This document shows positions 14,767-23,925 of a DNA stretch of 27,762 bases, in pieces (the first letter of the stretch is position 1; the number at the start of each line of letters is the position of its first letter). This DNA comes from JBHICC01 sp046759385 (GTDB taxonomy: Bacteria > Pseudomonadota > Gammaproteobacteria > Acidiferrobacterales > SPGG2), in assembly GCA_046759385.1 (NCBI GenBank), contig JBHICC010000038.1, positions 1-27,762 on the forward strand. The letters run 5' to 3'. Below the pieces are notes generated by a model. That model saw nothing but the letters and a program-made list of their open reading frames with translations, ran no database searches and had not been told where the DNA came from. The translations under genes were made by a program, and so were the position numbers.

Positions 14767-17605
14767 ACCTCGGGCGGCGCTCTAGGATCGGTTTGAGAAA
14801 CTGACCGGTATACGAGCCTGCGGTCGCCGCCACCTCCTCCGGTGTGCCGGTCGCAACGATTCGGCCGCCGGCATCCCCGCCTTCTGGCCCCAAGTCGATA
14901 ATCCAGTCTGCCGTTTTTATCACTTCCATGTTGTGTTCGATAACGAGCACCGTGTTGCCGTGGCTGCGAAGCCGATGTAAGACTTCAAGCAAATGTCCGA
15001 CATCGTGGAAATGCAAGCCAGTGGTGGGCTCGTCGAGGATATACAGAGTACGGCCGGTATCACGCTTGGATAGTTCGCGCGCAAGCTTGATACGCTGTGC
15101 CTCACCGCCTGAGAGCGTCGTCGCGCTCTGTCCGAGAGTAATATAGGAAAGGCCAACGTCGATCAAGATATCAAGTTTGCGTTTCACCACGGGAATGGCG
15201 CTGAAAAAATTTGCTGCCTCTTCAACGGTCGTGTTCAGTACTTCGTGGATGTTTCTGCCCTTGTAGCGAACTTCCAATGTCTCGCGGTTATAACGCTTGC
15301 CCTTGCAGACGTCACAGTGCACATAGATGTCTGGTAGAAAGTGCATTTCAACCTTGACCAGTCCATCGCCTTGGCATGCCTGGCAACGGCCACCCCGAAC
15401 ATTGAAAGAGAAACGCCCGGGCGTATAGCCACGCGCACGTGCTTCGGGCGTTGCCGCAAACAGCTCGCGTATGGGCGTGAATAGTCCAGTGTACGTAGCC
15501 GGATTTGAGCGCGGTGTGCGACCAATAGGGCTCTGATCAATGTCGACCACCTTGTCAAACTGATCGAGCCCGTCAATGCTCATAGATGGCAAAGGATCCT
15601 TGCTACTGCCATAGATGTGACGTGCTGCGCTCGTATACAGTGTGTCGTTGATCAACGTGGATTTGCCGGAGCCTGACACACCTGTCACGCACGTAAAGAG
15701 CCCCACCGGGATTGCAGCGTCGATATGCTTGAGGTTATTGCCGTACGCCTTGCGAATCATCAGTTGGCTATCAGGATCATTCGGCGTGCGATTGAGCGGG
15801 ATCTCGATCTCCTGTTGGCGACCCAGATATTGACCGGTGATCGAATGAGGATTCTTGATGATATCCTCAGCAGTCCCCTGTGCGACGACGCGGCCGCCGT
15901 GAATCCCGGCGCCCGGGCCGATGTCAACCACGAAGTCTGCGTGCCGGATTGCCTCCTCATCGTGCTCGACGACGATAACCGTGTTTCCAAGGTCACGCAG
16001 ACGGCACAAGGTGTCGAGCAAGCGTGCGTTATCACGCTGGTGCAATCCGATTGATGGCTCATCCAATATGTACATCACACCCACCAGTCCGGCCCCGATC
16101 TGCGACGCGAGGCGTATTCGCTGGGCCTCGCCGCCGGAGAGCGTTTCGGCAGATCGAGCGAGAGTGATATAGTCCAAACCAACATCGGCAAGAAACCTCA
16201 GCCGATCATTCACCTCTTTGATAATTTTTGCCGCGATTTCGCCGCGTTTGCCCTCGAGCGTCAGGCCAGCGAAGAACTCAATCGCGGCACTGATCGACAT
16301 TTGTGTAATCTCATGCAGCTGTTTCTCGTCTATGAATACGTTGCGTGCCTCGGTGCGTAGCCGGCTTCCCCCGCATTCCACACAAGGCCGCTGGCTGATG
16401 TATTTCGCCAACTCCTCGCGCACCGCGAGCGACTCGGTTTCCTGGTAACGGCGCTCCATATTCGGGATCACGCCTTCGAACTGATGTTTGCGGCGATACT
16501 TGAGGCCACGCTCGCCGGCGTGGGTGAAGGTGATTGTTTCGCCACCGCTGCCGTAAAGAATTACGTCGTGGATGTGCTTTGGTAGCTTCTTGAAGGGCTT
16601 TTCAAGGTCAAACTTGTAGTGGCGTGCTAGCGACTCGAGCATTTGGAAATAAAAGGCGTTGCGCCGATCCCAGCCACGTACCGCGCCCCCCGGGAGGCTT
16701 AGGTTCGCGTCCCTAGTGACGCGGTTGGGATCGAAGAACTCTTTGACTCCGAGGCCGTCGCAGCTCGGACAGGCGCCGGCCGGATTGTTGAATGAAAACA
16801 AACGTGGTTCGAGTTCTGCCAAGCTATAGCCACAAAGTGGGCAGGCATACCGTGCCGAGAAAACCTGCTCTTCGCCGCTACCGCAATCATCAAGCAACGC
16901 AACCACGCGTACCAGCCCGTCGGCCAAAGTCAGTGCCGTTTCGAACGACTCCGCCAGTCTCTGTTCCTGGCCTGGGCCCACAACGATGCGATCGACGACA
17001 GCTTCTATCGTGTGCTTGTGGTAGCGCTTAAGTTTTGGCGCCTCATCGAGCGGTGTGACGATTCCGTCAATCCGCGCGCGGATGAAGCCTTGTGTGCGCA
17101 ATCCTTCGAGTACGTGCTCATGCTCACCCTTACGCTCTTGAACCAGCGGCGCCAGCAGCATCAGACGCGTTCCTTCTGGTAATGCCATAGTGTGATCGAC
17201 CATTTGGCTAACGGTCTGTGCCTCCAAAGTGGTCTCGTGCTCCGGACAGCGCGCTTCACCAACGCGGGCATAGAGCAATCGCAGGTAATCATAGATTTCC
17301 GTTACCGTACCTACCGTCGATCGCGGATTGTGCGAGGTCGCTTTTTGCTCAATGGCAATCGCCGGCGACAATCCCTCTATGGAGTCGACGTCAGGCTTTT
17401 CCATCAAAGAGAGGAATTGACGCGCGTAGGCAGATAGAGATTCGACGTAGCGACGTTGGCCTTCCGCGTAAAGCGTATCGAGCGCAAGTGAGGACTTGCC
17501 AGATCCTGATAGGCCCGTGATCACAATAAGACGGTCACGGGGTAGATCGATGTCAATGTTTTTTAGGTTATGGGTGCGAGCACCGCGGATGCGGATGTTC
17601 TCCAT
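14747..17605 (-). CDS. uvrA: UvrABC system protein A, excision nuclease damage-recognition ATPase
   Basis: UvrA is the damage-sensing ABC-type ATPase that loads UvrB in nucleotide excision repair. The product is 952 residues (940 in E. coli) and starts MENIRIRGARTHNLKNIDID. The first Walker A (GLSGSGKSS) is at 31-39. The first zinc site is Cys255, Cys258, Cys279 and Cys282. An ABC signature LSGGEAQRIRLASQIG and Walker B YILDEPSIGLHQ follow. The second half has Walker A GVSGSGKSTL, the second zinc module (CQACQGDG...CDVCKG), LSGGEAQRIKLARELSK and ILDEPTTGLHFHD. AGGA lies five bases upstream of the ATG. I see no convincing LexA box, so SOS control is not supported. Confidence 0.98.
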   Translation of the reverse strand: MENIRIRGARTHNLKNIDIDLPRDRLIVITGLSGSGKSSLALDTLYAEGQRRYVESLSAYARQFLSLMEKPDVDSIEGLSPAIAIEQKATSHNPRSTVGTVTEIYDYLRLLYARVGEARCPEHETTLEAQTVSQMVDHTMALPEGTRLMLLAPLVQERKGEHEHVLEGLRTQGFIRARIDGIVTPLDEAPKLKRYHKHTIEAVVDRIVVGPGQEQRLAESFETALTLADGLVRVVALLDDCGSGEEQVFSARYACPLCGYSLAELEPRLFSFNNPAGACPSCDGLGVKEFFDPNRVTRDANLSLPGGAVRGWDRRNAFYFQMLESLARHYKFDLEKPFKKLPKHIHDVILYGSGGETITFTHAGERGLKYRRKHQFEGVIPNMERRYQETESLAVREELAKYISQRPCVECGGSRLRTEARNVFIDEKQLHEITQMSISAAIEFFAGLTLEGKRGEIAAKIIKEVNDRLRFLADVGLDYITLARSAETLSGGEAQRIRLASQIGAGLVGVMYILDEPSIGLHQRDNARLLDTLCRLRDLGNTVIVVEHDEEAIRHADFVVDIGPGAGIHGGRVVAQGTAEDIIKNPHSITGQYLGRQQEIEIPLNRTPNDPDSQLMIRKAYGNNLKHIDAAIPVGLFTCVTGVSGSGKSTLINDTLYTSAARHIYGSSKDPLPSMSIDGLDQFDKVVDIDQSPIGRTPRSNPATYTGLFTPIRELFAATPEARARGYTPGRFSFNVRGGRCQACQGDGLVKVEMHFLPDIYVHCDVCKGKRYNRETLEVRYKGRNIHEVLNTTVEEAANFFSAIPVVKRKLDILIDVGLSYITLGQSATTLSGGEAQRIKLARELSKRDTGRTLYILDEPTTGLHFHDVGHLLEVLHRLRSHGNTVLVIEHNMEVIKTADWIIDLGPEGGDAGGRIVATGTPEEVAATAGSYTGQFLKPILERRPRFRLEAV

Positions 17606-17634
17606 GCGTGTTCCTGGCGTTGGGTTAACCTGCT

Positions 17635-17664
17635 ACTATACGACGCCTTTGAGCCCGCAGGCAA
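17635..17664 (-). promoter_or_regulatory. Candidate sigma70 promoter for uvrA
   Basis: On the minus strand TTGCCT (plus 17659-17664) and TATAGT (plus 17635-17640) are separated by 18 bases; the -10 ends 29 bases before the uvrA ATG. An oppositely directed weaker match for yajR (TTCCTG 17611-17616, 17 bases, TACTAT 17634-17639) overlaps it, so the two genes may be driven by back-to-back promoters. Confidence 0.45.
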
Positions 17665-17743
17665 AGGCGTGTTTCGATTACCGGCGGGACACGAAAAAGA
17701 CGCCAATAAACGCATTCTCACCGTGCTTGCCAACTCCCAGCGT

Positions 17744-19096
17744 TTGAACTCGCTCGAAGTGCGCGCGATCAGCAGTCTCGGCAGCATTTTCGCCCTGCGC
17801 ATGTTCGGGTTGTTTCTGATCTTGCCTGTGTTTGCGCTTTATGCTGAGGAGCTTGAAGGGCATACGGCTTTCTTGATTGGTCTCGCGCTTGGAGCCTACG
17901 GGCTAACCCAAGCGATCCTCCAAATTCCCTTCGGGTTAATGTCTGATCGTTTTGGGCGCAAGCCCGTCATCGCTGGCGGGTTGGTGATCTTCTGCATCGG
18001 CAGTGTCGTGGCGGCCAGTGCAGATTCGATTGTCGGCGTGGTCTTGGGACGCGCGCTACAAGGTGCGGGTGCGATTGCCGCAGCTATTATGGCACTGGTG
18101 GCTGACCTCACGCGTGAGGAAAGTCGCACCAAGGCGATGATGCTGATCGGTATTACAATCGGCGCATCCTTTGTCATGTCGTTGTTATTCGGCCCGGTTC
18201 TCAACGAGCTAATTGGTGTCGGCGGCATTTTTTGGTTGACCGCAATACTCGCGCTCGTGGGTGTCGGCATCCTTTTTTTGTGGGTGCCGGAACCCGTGCG
18301 CAGCAGTCGGCACATGGACACGCGAGCCGTCCCTGCTCAGTTTGGTCGTGTACTGACAGATGCAGACTTGCTACGCCTGAATATCGGCATATTCGTACTG
18401 CACTGTGTCCTTACTGCACTTTTCGTGGTTGTCCCCATTGCGCTCGTCGAGCAGGTAGGGCTGGCCTCGCATCGGCATTGGCAAGTGTACCTGCCCGTCA
18501 TGGTCGTCTCGGTGGCAGTCATATTTCCTGCGATCGTTCTAGCAGAGCGAAAGCGCAGGATTCGCTACGTATTTTCCGGCGCCGTATTGATCCTGGCGCT
18601 GTCCCAGGGCGTGCTATTGCAACAGCCCTCATTAGCGCAGATCGGTTTTGGGCTATTTCTGTTTTTTCTAGGCTTCAATTTCCTGGAGGCTGCACTACCT
18701 TCTCTTGTTTCCAGGACAGCACCCGTGAGCTACAAGGGAACGGCGCTGGGCGTTTATAGCACTTTCGAGTTCCTAGGGGCATTCACTGGCGGCGCCATCG
18801 GCGGCTGGCTCTACGGAAGTTACGGCATGGCCGCTGTGTTCCAGTTTAGTGGCTTGGCCGCACTGGTTTGGTTTTTGGTCGTGCTTACGATGCGCGAGCC
18901 TGATCGCGTAACCACGCGACTGCTGCGAGTTAGATCGCATCGGCCCGACGAAGCGAGAGCGCTCGCCGAACGGCTTGGCGCTATTACCGGTGTTACCGAG
19001 GCTGTCGTAATCGCCGAAGAAGGGGTGGCTTATCTGAAGGTAGACAGCCGCGTGCTCGACGAGAAGGCGCTATCGGAATTAGGCCGCTCGACTTGA
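17744..19096 (+). CDS. yajR: MFS transporter of the YajR type with C-terminal YAM domain
   Basis: This is a major facilitator superfamily inner-membrane protein, probably a proton-coupled efflux pump; the substrate of YajR is not established. From TTG 17744 the product is 450 residues (454 in E. coli), starting NSLEVRAISSLGSIFALRMF after the initiator. Motif A is GLMSDRFGRK (64-73) and ALQGAGAIAAAIMALVADLT follows in helix 4-5. After twelve hydrophobic segments, a small alpha/beta domain (about 385-450, with VTEAVVIAEEGVAYLKVDSR) matches the ferredoxin-like YAM domain of YajR. The frame is open back to an ATG at 17570, but that would overlap uvrA and its promoter, and the added residues are not family-like. 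GTG 17723 and GTG 17759 are alternatives; none has a good ribosome binding site. Confidence 0.85.
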   Translation: MNSLEVRAISSLGSIFALRMFGLFLILPVFALYAEELEGHTAFLIGLALGAYGLTQAILQIPFGLMSDRFGRKPVIAGGLVIFCIGSVVAASADSIVGVVLGRALQGAGAIAAAIMALVADLTREESRTKAMMLIGITIGASFVMSLLFGPVLNELIGVGGIFWLTAILALVGVGILFLWVPEPVRSSRHMDTRAVPAQFGRVLTDADLLRLNIGIFVLHCVLTALFVVVPIALVEQVGLASHRHWQVYLPVMVVSVAVIFPAIVLAERKRRIRYVFSGAVLILALSQGVLLQQPSLAQIGFGLFLFFLGFNFLEAALPSLVSRTAPVSYKGTALGVYSTFEFLGAFTGGAIGGWLYGSYGMAAVFQFSGLAALVWFLVVLTMREPDRVTTRLLRVRSHRPDEARALAERLGAITGVTEAVVIAEEGVAYLKVDSRVLDEKALSELGRST

Positions 19097-19158
19097 AACT
19101 CGTGTTCTCGGTCAAGCGTTCGTTAAAGCACTGAAATCTGCACGCTTTCCTGACTGCG

Positions 19159-19187
19159 TTGAGCGGTCTGCGCAATCTGGCTAAGAT
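19159..19187 (+). promoter_or_regulatory. Candidate sigma70 promoter for ssb
   Basis: TTGAGC (19159-19164) and TAAGAT (19182-19187) are separated by 17 bases in the 123-base gap between yajR and ssb, leaving a 32-base leader that contains the GGAG ribosome binding site. The spacing is ideal and each box matches the consensus at four or five positions. The rest of the gap shows no other signal. Confidence 0.5.
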
Positions 19188-19219
19188 AGCCATCACCCCT
19201 GCGCGAACGGAGAAATAAA

Positions 19220-19681
19220 ATGGCACGAGGCGTGAACAAAGTCATCCTGATCGGGCATTTGGGGAGGGATCCCGAAGTGCGTTACTCCGCCAACGGTCAG
19301 GCGATCGCAAATATCAATCTCGCCACATCCGAGGCATGGAAGGATCGAAACACCGGTGAGCGGCAGGAGCGCACTGAATGGCACAGGATCGTGTTCTTCG
19401 GCAGGCTAGCCGAGATCGCCGGCGAGTATCTGAAGAAAGGCATGCAGATATATGTGGGCGGGCGTCTGCAGACCCGCAAATGGCAGGACAAGGAAGGCAA
19501 CGACCGCTATACGACTGAGATTGTCGCGGCCGATATGCAGATGCTCGGGTCGCGGGCGGGCGCGGGTGTACCGGAAGACAGCTTCGACAGCGAAGCCTCC
19601 CCGGCTGCGGAAGACGCCGGAGGCGGCCGCAAGAAGGCAGCCGAAGCCGTCGACGACTTCGACGACGACATTCCGTTCTAG
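19220..19681 (+). CDS. ssb: Single-stranded DNA-binding protein
   Basis: SSB coats single-stranded DNA during replication, recombination and repair. The product is 153 residues (178 in E. coli). The OB-fold (about 1-112) starts MARGVNKVILIGHLGRDPEV and contains ANINLATSEAWKDRNTGERQ, TEWHRIVFFGRLAEIAGEYL and KKGMQIYVGGRLQTRKWQD. A short disordered linker follows, shorter than in E. coli, and the acidic tip ends DFDDDIPF, the standard docking peptide for partner proteins. CGGAG is seven bases from the ATG. The uvrA / yajR / ssb arrangement is a recurrent gammaproteobacterial neighbourhood. Only 16 bases separate its stop from the convergent gene. Confidence 0.98.
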   Translation: MARGVNKVILIGHLGRDPEVRYSANGQAIANINLATSEAWKDRNTGERQERTEWHRIVFFGRLAEIAGEYLKKGMQIYVGGRLQTRKWQDKEGNDRYTTEIVAADMQMLGSRAGAGVPEDSFDSEASPAAEDAGGGRKKAAEAVDDFDDDIPF

Positions 19682-19697
19682 GAATCGAGCGGACGGC

Positions 19698-20714
19698 CTA
19701 TCCTGCTAACCGGACTGCGTTGCGGCCGTTCTGTTTCGCTTGGTACACAGCTTGGTCGGCTTTCGCGATCAGCTCGGTAGCGTTGGTCGCATCCACCCCT
19801 AAGCTGGCTACGCCGGCACTGATCGTCAGACGCACAGCCGGCTTCCCCGGCATCACGTCGATCGGACTGCCTTCCACGGCCTTGCGTATCTTCTCTGCGG
19901 CCGCGTAGCTGTCGTCCTTCGTGGTCTCCGGCAAGATCACGACGAACTCCTCGCCGCCATAACGGGTCGCGATGTCGATCTCGCGGACGCTTTCTTTAAG
20001 AATCCGGCCGATGCGTTTCAAGACCAGGTCGCCATACTGATGGCCATGCTGGTCGTTGTATTTCTTGAAGTGATCCACATCGAGAAAAATCACGGACAGA
20101 TTACGCTCGTAACGCGTAGCGCGGATGACCTCGCTGGTCAACGCTTCTTCGAAATATCGGCGGTTGAAGAGACCCGTCAGTTCGTCGCGGATGGCGAGCG
20201 ACTTGAAGGCCGTATTCAGATTTTCGAGTGCCTCGTTTTTGTTCTTTAGGGTGACTGTGAGGGCCTTAAACGCCTTGTTCAGATTAGATAAGGCTTCGTT
20301 TCTGCTTTTCAGCGTTTCGACCAGTTTTTCGCGCTCGCGAACGAGATTGTAGTTTTCGATTGCACGCCTGGCGACATTGGCGATGAGCTCGAGGTCCTCA
20401 AACGGTTTTTGCAGGAAATCATAAGCGCCAGATTTGATGGCATTAATCGCCACATCCATCGTCGCATGACTGGTCATGATAATCACATGCACATGGCTGT
20501 CGGCTTGCCTGAGCTTCTTGAGCAGTTCGAGGCCGCTCATACCGCCCATACGGACGTCGGTAAAGACGATCGGGAACGGTTCTTTCTTAAACAGTTCGAG
20601 CGCCTCTTCGCCACTACCCGCCTCGGTGACGCGATAACGCTCATCTGTCAGAACGTGCGCCACCATTCCGCGAATGGACTGCTCATCATCCACCACTAAC
20701 ACGCGCTTAATCAT
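19698..20714 (-). CDS. Response regulator with diguanylate cyclase (GGEEF) output
   Basis: The 338-residue protein would make cyclic di-GMP from GTP when phosphorylated. Residues 1-120 form a receiver domain with acidic pair Asp9/Asp10, phosphoacceptor Asp53 and Lys103 in LQKPF. Residues 125-176 are a helical linker with an exact tandem pair of 21-residue units (135-155 and 156-176, each LK..NEAL.NLN.AFK). The GGDEF domain begins at DELTGLFNRRYF (177-188); the active-site loop is GGEEF (253-257) and Arg244-Glu-Ile-Asp247, five residues before it, is a product-inhibition I-site. GAGGT is eight bases before the ATG. It is the last gene of the four-gene unit, 34 bases after the kinase stop, which is its likely phosphodonor. 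Confidence 0.93.
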   Translation of the reverse strand: MIKRVLVVDDEQSIRGMVAHVLTDERYRVTEAGSGEEALELFKKEPFPIVFTDVRMGGMSGLELLKKLRQADSHVHVIIMTSHATMDVAINAIKSGAYDFLQKPFEDLELIANVARRAIENYNLVREREKLVETLKSRNEALSNLNKAFKALTVTLKNKNEALENLNTAFKSLAIRDELTGLFNRRYFEEALTSEVIRATRYERNLSVIFLDVDHFKKYNDQHGHQYGDLVLKRIGRILKESVREIDIATRYGGEEFVVILPETTKDDSYAAAEKIRKAVEGSPIDVMPGKPAVRLTISAGVASLGVDATNATELIAKADQAVYQAKQNGRNAVRLAG

Positions 20715-20748
20715 TTTTTATACCTCACCCAAGAAATTCGTTTTCCGA

Positions 20749-22566
20749 CTATGCTGCCTCGTCGGTCATGACAATTTCATCGAGAAGTCCTGGAAACTTG
20801 ATAATGAAGGCCGTACCGGTACCGATCTCACTCTCGACCATAATCTCAGCGTTATGATCCTTGATAATACCGTAAGTTACGGATAAGCCGAGCCCCGTGC
20901 CTTTGCCGGCCGGCTTGGTGGTAAAAAACGGTTCGAAGATCTTCGCGCGAACATCCTCCGGCATGCCTGGACCGTTGTCAGCAAAAACCAACAGCACCTT
21001 ATCGCCTTCAATTTTCTTGGTCGTGATGCGGACCGTGCCGGGTCGACCCTCCATCGCTTGCTGAGCGTTGATCGCGAAGTTCATCAGTACCTGCTGAAGT
21101 TGGTTCACATTACCGTGTATCTGCGGCAGGTTGTCAGCCAGATTGAAATCCGTCTTCACCTCGTTGATCGACAGCTGATGATCGACGATCTGCATCCCGT
21201 GACGGACGACGTCGTTAAGATCAATCGGCTCAAACTCATTCTTCTCTTGGCGCGCGAACTTCATGAGGTTGGTAATAATGTCGGTACAGCGCTTGGTCTC
21301 GTCCTGAATAATCGTCAGGTAGTTGTGCAACGGGTCGTCCTGCTTCATCTTACGGAGGCACAACTGTGCGTGGCCCAGGATACCGGCGAGCGGGTTTTTT
21401 ACCTCGTGCGCAATGCCAGCGCTCAGCTGGCCAAATGCTGACAGCTTTTCTGATTGCACTAGCGCCGCCTGCGCGCCGCGAAGCTCTTGTAGACGCTTCC
21501 TGACCTCGGCTGCCATTTGGTTAAATGAGCTCGATAGCAGCCCAATCTCGTCGCGCGATGACGCCTCCACGTGGATGTCGTAATAGCCCTCACCAACCTG
21601 CTTGGCGGCTTGAGCCAGGCCTTCCAGCGGCCGCGTGAGCCGATGAGCCAGGAAGATGCTCACGAACGCGGTTGCGATAAGCAAGCCGAGCGCCAGCAGC
21701 AGCAGATTGTTCAGCAGCTCTCGCGCGGTGAGATACGCTGCCGCTTTCGGGATCTGCACGCCGGCGAGCAGTCCGCTGCTCTGGATGGGCGCAAAGCCGC
21801 CGATCATCGACTTACCTTCGTGCTCATACTCGGTGGTTGTTCCAAGCATGTGCTCTTGATCGAGTAAACGATCCAGATCAGGTATCCAATCGGCGTGGGC
21901 ACGGTCGACGATGCGCTGAATGTTTTCGTGCGCCACGAGCGCACCTTCAGAGTCGACGATAAAAACCTGGAACGCAGAGGGCCGTTTGGCCAGCCCTAAA
22001 ATCGAGTCGAGACGGACGAGCGCAGTGACTACGGTGGGCTTGTCACTTCCGGGCACCGCATGGGTGATCGCGAGCAGCAACAAAGGCAGCTCGGCGCTGA
22101 TGGTCGCATTCTCGGCGTAGACCGGAACAGACTGCAGCCGCTCGATAGGCACGGCGTACTGGTTGCTTATCACATGCTCTTTCGAAAGCCCTGCGCCCTC
22201 TAGTGCCTTGGCATCGTACATGGTCACCGGTTCGCGGCCTTCGTTATGCAGGCTCACCGCTACAAAGTCGGTGAAGTTTTCGAACAAGTCCCCGATCATA
22301 GCCGCCCTGCGCTCGGCCCCCAGGTCGGGGTCGTGGATGACCTCGGCAAACAATCGCAACCGTTTGTGGTAGCTCCTTAGCAGCGCGTCCGTCTCTTCCG
22401 CCGTGTGTAGCGCGATAACCGAGGTGAGATCCCGGATATAGGTTGTCTTATCGGTGTTGAACAGATTCGCCATTGCAATGATGATAAGGCTCACAACGAC
22501 GGTGATGACGCACAGGAACGTCGTGAGGATCTTCAAACGAATGGGAAACTGCAGTCGGTTGATCAT
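20749..22566 (-). CDS. Membrane sensor histidine kinase (periplasmic sensor, HAMP, HisKA, HATPase)
   Basis: The 605-residue protein is anchored by helices at about 11-33 and 284-308, which enclose a 250-residue extracytoplasmic sensor region, probably of the Cache type by size and position (inferred). A HAMP segment (about 308-362, HRLTRPLEGLAQAAKQVGEG) is followed by the dimerisation/phosphoacceptor domain with His387 in AHEVKNPLAGILGHAQL. The ATPase domain has the N box NFAINAQQAM (496-505), G1 ADNGPGMP (529-536), F box FEPFFTTK (544-551) and G2 GTGLGL (556-561). There is no receiver domain, so the adjacent response regulator is the natural partner. It begins 16 bases after the FecR-like gene; an AAGGA about 13 bases from the ATG is rather distant. 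Confidence 0.93.
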   Translation of the reverse strand: MINRLQFPIRLKILTTFLCVITVVVSLIIIAMANLFNTDKTTYIRDLTSVIALHTAEETDALLRSYHKRLRLFAEVIHDPDLGAERRAAMIGDLFENFTDFVAVSLHNEGREPVTMYDAKALEGAGLSKEHVISNQYAVPIERLQSVPVYAENATISAELPLLLLAITHAVPGSDKPTVVTALVRLDSILGLAKRPSAFQVFIVDSEGALVAHENIQRIVDRAHADWIPDLDRLLDQEHMLGTTTEYEHEGKSMIGGFAPIQSSGLLAGVQIPKAAAYLTARELLNNLLLLALGLLIATAFVSIFLAHRLTRPLEGLAQAAKQVGEGYYDIHVEASSRDEIGLLSSSFNQMAAEVRKRLQELRGAQAALVQSEKLSAFGQLSAGIAHEVKNPLAGILGHAQLCLRKMKQDDPLHNYLTIIQDETKRCTDIITNLMKFARQEKNEFEPIDLNDVVRHGMQIVDHQLSINEVKTDFNLADNLPQIHGNVNQLQQVLMNFAINAQQAMEGRPGTVRITTKKIEGDKVLLVFADNGPGMPEDVRAKIFEPFFTTKPAGKGTGLGLSVTYGIIKDHNAEIMVESEIGTGTAFIIKFPGLLDEIVMTDEAA

Positions 22567-22582
22567 GGCTGCACCATTATCC

Positions 22583-23911
22583 TTAAAACTTTCCGTTTAC
22601 GACTTTGGTTGCATAAGAAACGTTACCTGCCGGGTCGATGGCTTCGACAACAATCAAGCGCGCACCCGGCTTGACATCGACTTGATGCTGGAAGCTCCCA
22701 TCGGGGTCGATTTTGGCCGGCTCGCCCTCCACATAAACTCTAGCACCTGGTTCCGTGCGCCCACTCAATTTCAAGCTTTGAGTCTTCACCACCTTCGGCG
22801 GCGCCTGCACCCTGAGTACGGGCGGTTTCTGGTCCTGCACCATCACCAGGCGCCTCGGGGCGCTGGGAGCACTTTCTATGTGATCCACGACGGTGTGGAC
22901 GCGCCAGTAATATCGGCCATTTGCCAGGTTTCCATGCGAAAAATTCGTGCTCGCGAGCTGCTCATCGACGACAATGCGGCGAAAACTCGGGTCGCGGGCG
23001 ACTACGAAGCGATACCGGGCCCCCGGCTGGGTCGACGCCTCCCAGGAAAACCTAACTTTTGGAGGGGTATCCCGGTAAAACGACACCCGCTGATCGCTGG
23101 GTAGGCGTGGCTTGGGCTTGGGCGGTAGTTTCACCGCCTTCAGCGGCTTCCCATCTGGGCCTATCGTGAGCCCATAGTTTTCGCCCAAAAAGGTTTTCTT
23201 GCCCCCTACATAGACCTGTGCGTCCCCTTTGAACAGCGACAAGGTCGACGAGCGGTCGGGATTGACCGTTAAGCGGAATTCCGTGTCGCCCCCGGCGCCG
23301 GCCATGCGCAGATCGCCACCTGGCAGCGCTACCTCGAGCTGGTCCTGACCGCCGAGCAACCGGCCCCGCAGCTCCCCTTCGACCATGACCCGGAAAGTTC
23401 GCTTCTCCGATAAAAACAGATCGGGACCCATTTCCTGAAAGACCACCAACGAGTTCTCGCCGATCTCGAGATAGTTTTTCTCGTCAAACTCGACCAGCGC
23501 GCGCCCGCGCTCATATGTCTGTATCGCGTCGCGATGAAGAAATGACATGCCGAGTTCGGCACCCGACCAGGCGATGTCGCTGGCGAATTTCACATTGACC
23601 TTGTTAGCCATCTCTGCCAACCGGGCCATAAACGGCCCGCCCGCTTCGACATTTTCATCGCCACGCGCAAACGTGAGTTCTCGCGACGCCGTTCGCGCAG
23701 CCGTTTCCTGTCCAGCGCCCACGAGACCCCTGACGCCGCCACCGATCGGGAGGAATATGTTGATAATGCCGACGACAATGAAAAAGAACAGGAGCGCGAT
23801 CAAAATCGCGACGCCGAATTCCACTGCCACCATGCGACCCTCGCCGGGCTTCTCGTACTGGTCTTCGCTCGGCGAGCCAGCAAGCTTCTTTTCGTCCGCT
23901 GCGATATCCAT
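22583..23911 (-). CDS. Single-pass inner-membrane FecR-domain protein with Ig-like C-terminal modules
   Basis: From ATG 23911 the product is 442 residues; upstream in-frame codons run into the preceding gene and are not used. Residues 1-28 are charged and cytoplasmic, 29-54 a single membrane helix, and the rest should be periplasmic. Residues about 125-260 resemble a FecR domain (GRALVEFDEKNYLEIGENS, STLSLFKGDAQVYVGGKK, ENYGLTIGPDGK). A proline-rich hinge (263-272) leads to an FN3-like module (about 275-358, with FSWEAS and NGRYYWRVHTV) and a Big/glucodextranase-B-like Ig module (364-440, GRTEPGARVYVEGEPAKIDP). Unlike FecR of iron uptake, no sigma factor or TonB receptor gene is adjacent. It lies between an outer-membrane gene (14 bases upstream) and the kinase, suggesting a structural or sensing link between the two membranes. 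Function unknown. Confidence 0.85.
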   Translation of the reverse strand: MDIAADEKKLAGSPSEDQYEKPGEGRMVAVEFGVAILIALLFFFIVVGIINIFLPIGGGVRGLVGAGQETAARTASRELTFARGDENVEAGGPFMARLAEMANKVNVKFASDIAWSGAELGMSFLHRDAIQTYERGRALVEFDEKNYLEIGENSLVVFQEMGPDLFLSEKRTFRVMVEGELRGRLLGGQDQLEVALPGGDLRMAGAGGDTEFRLTVNPDRSSTLSLFKGDAQVYVGGKKTFLGENYGLTIGPDGKPLKAVKLPPKPKPRLPSDQRVSFYRDTPPKVRFSWEASTQPGARYRFVVARDPSFRRIVVDEQLASTNFSHGNLANGRYYWRVHTVVDHIESAPSAPRRLVMVQDQKPPVLRVQAPPKVVKTQSLKLSGRTEPGARVYVEGEPAKIDPDGSFQHQVDVKPGARLIVVEAIDPAGNVSYATKVVNGKF

Positions 23912-23925
23912 AATCCTGTCTCCGT

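Noticed and set aside
17631..17646. Possible LexA (SOS) box upstream of uvrA, CTGCTACTATACGACG
   Set aside because: Only the left CTG half and the AT-rich centre resemble the consensus; the right half is ACG, not CAG. It overlaps the candidate -10 box, which explains the AT-richness.
22583..23911. Classical FecR of iron-citrate signalling
   Set aside because: No ECF sigma factor or TonB-dependent receptor is nearby, and the protein has Ig-like modules in place of the signalling tail.
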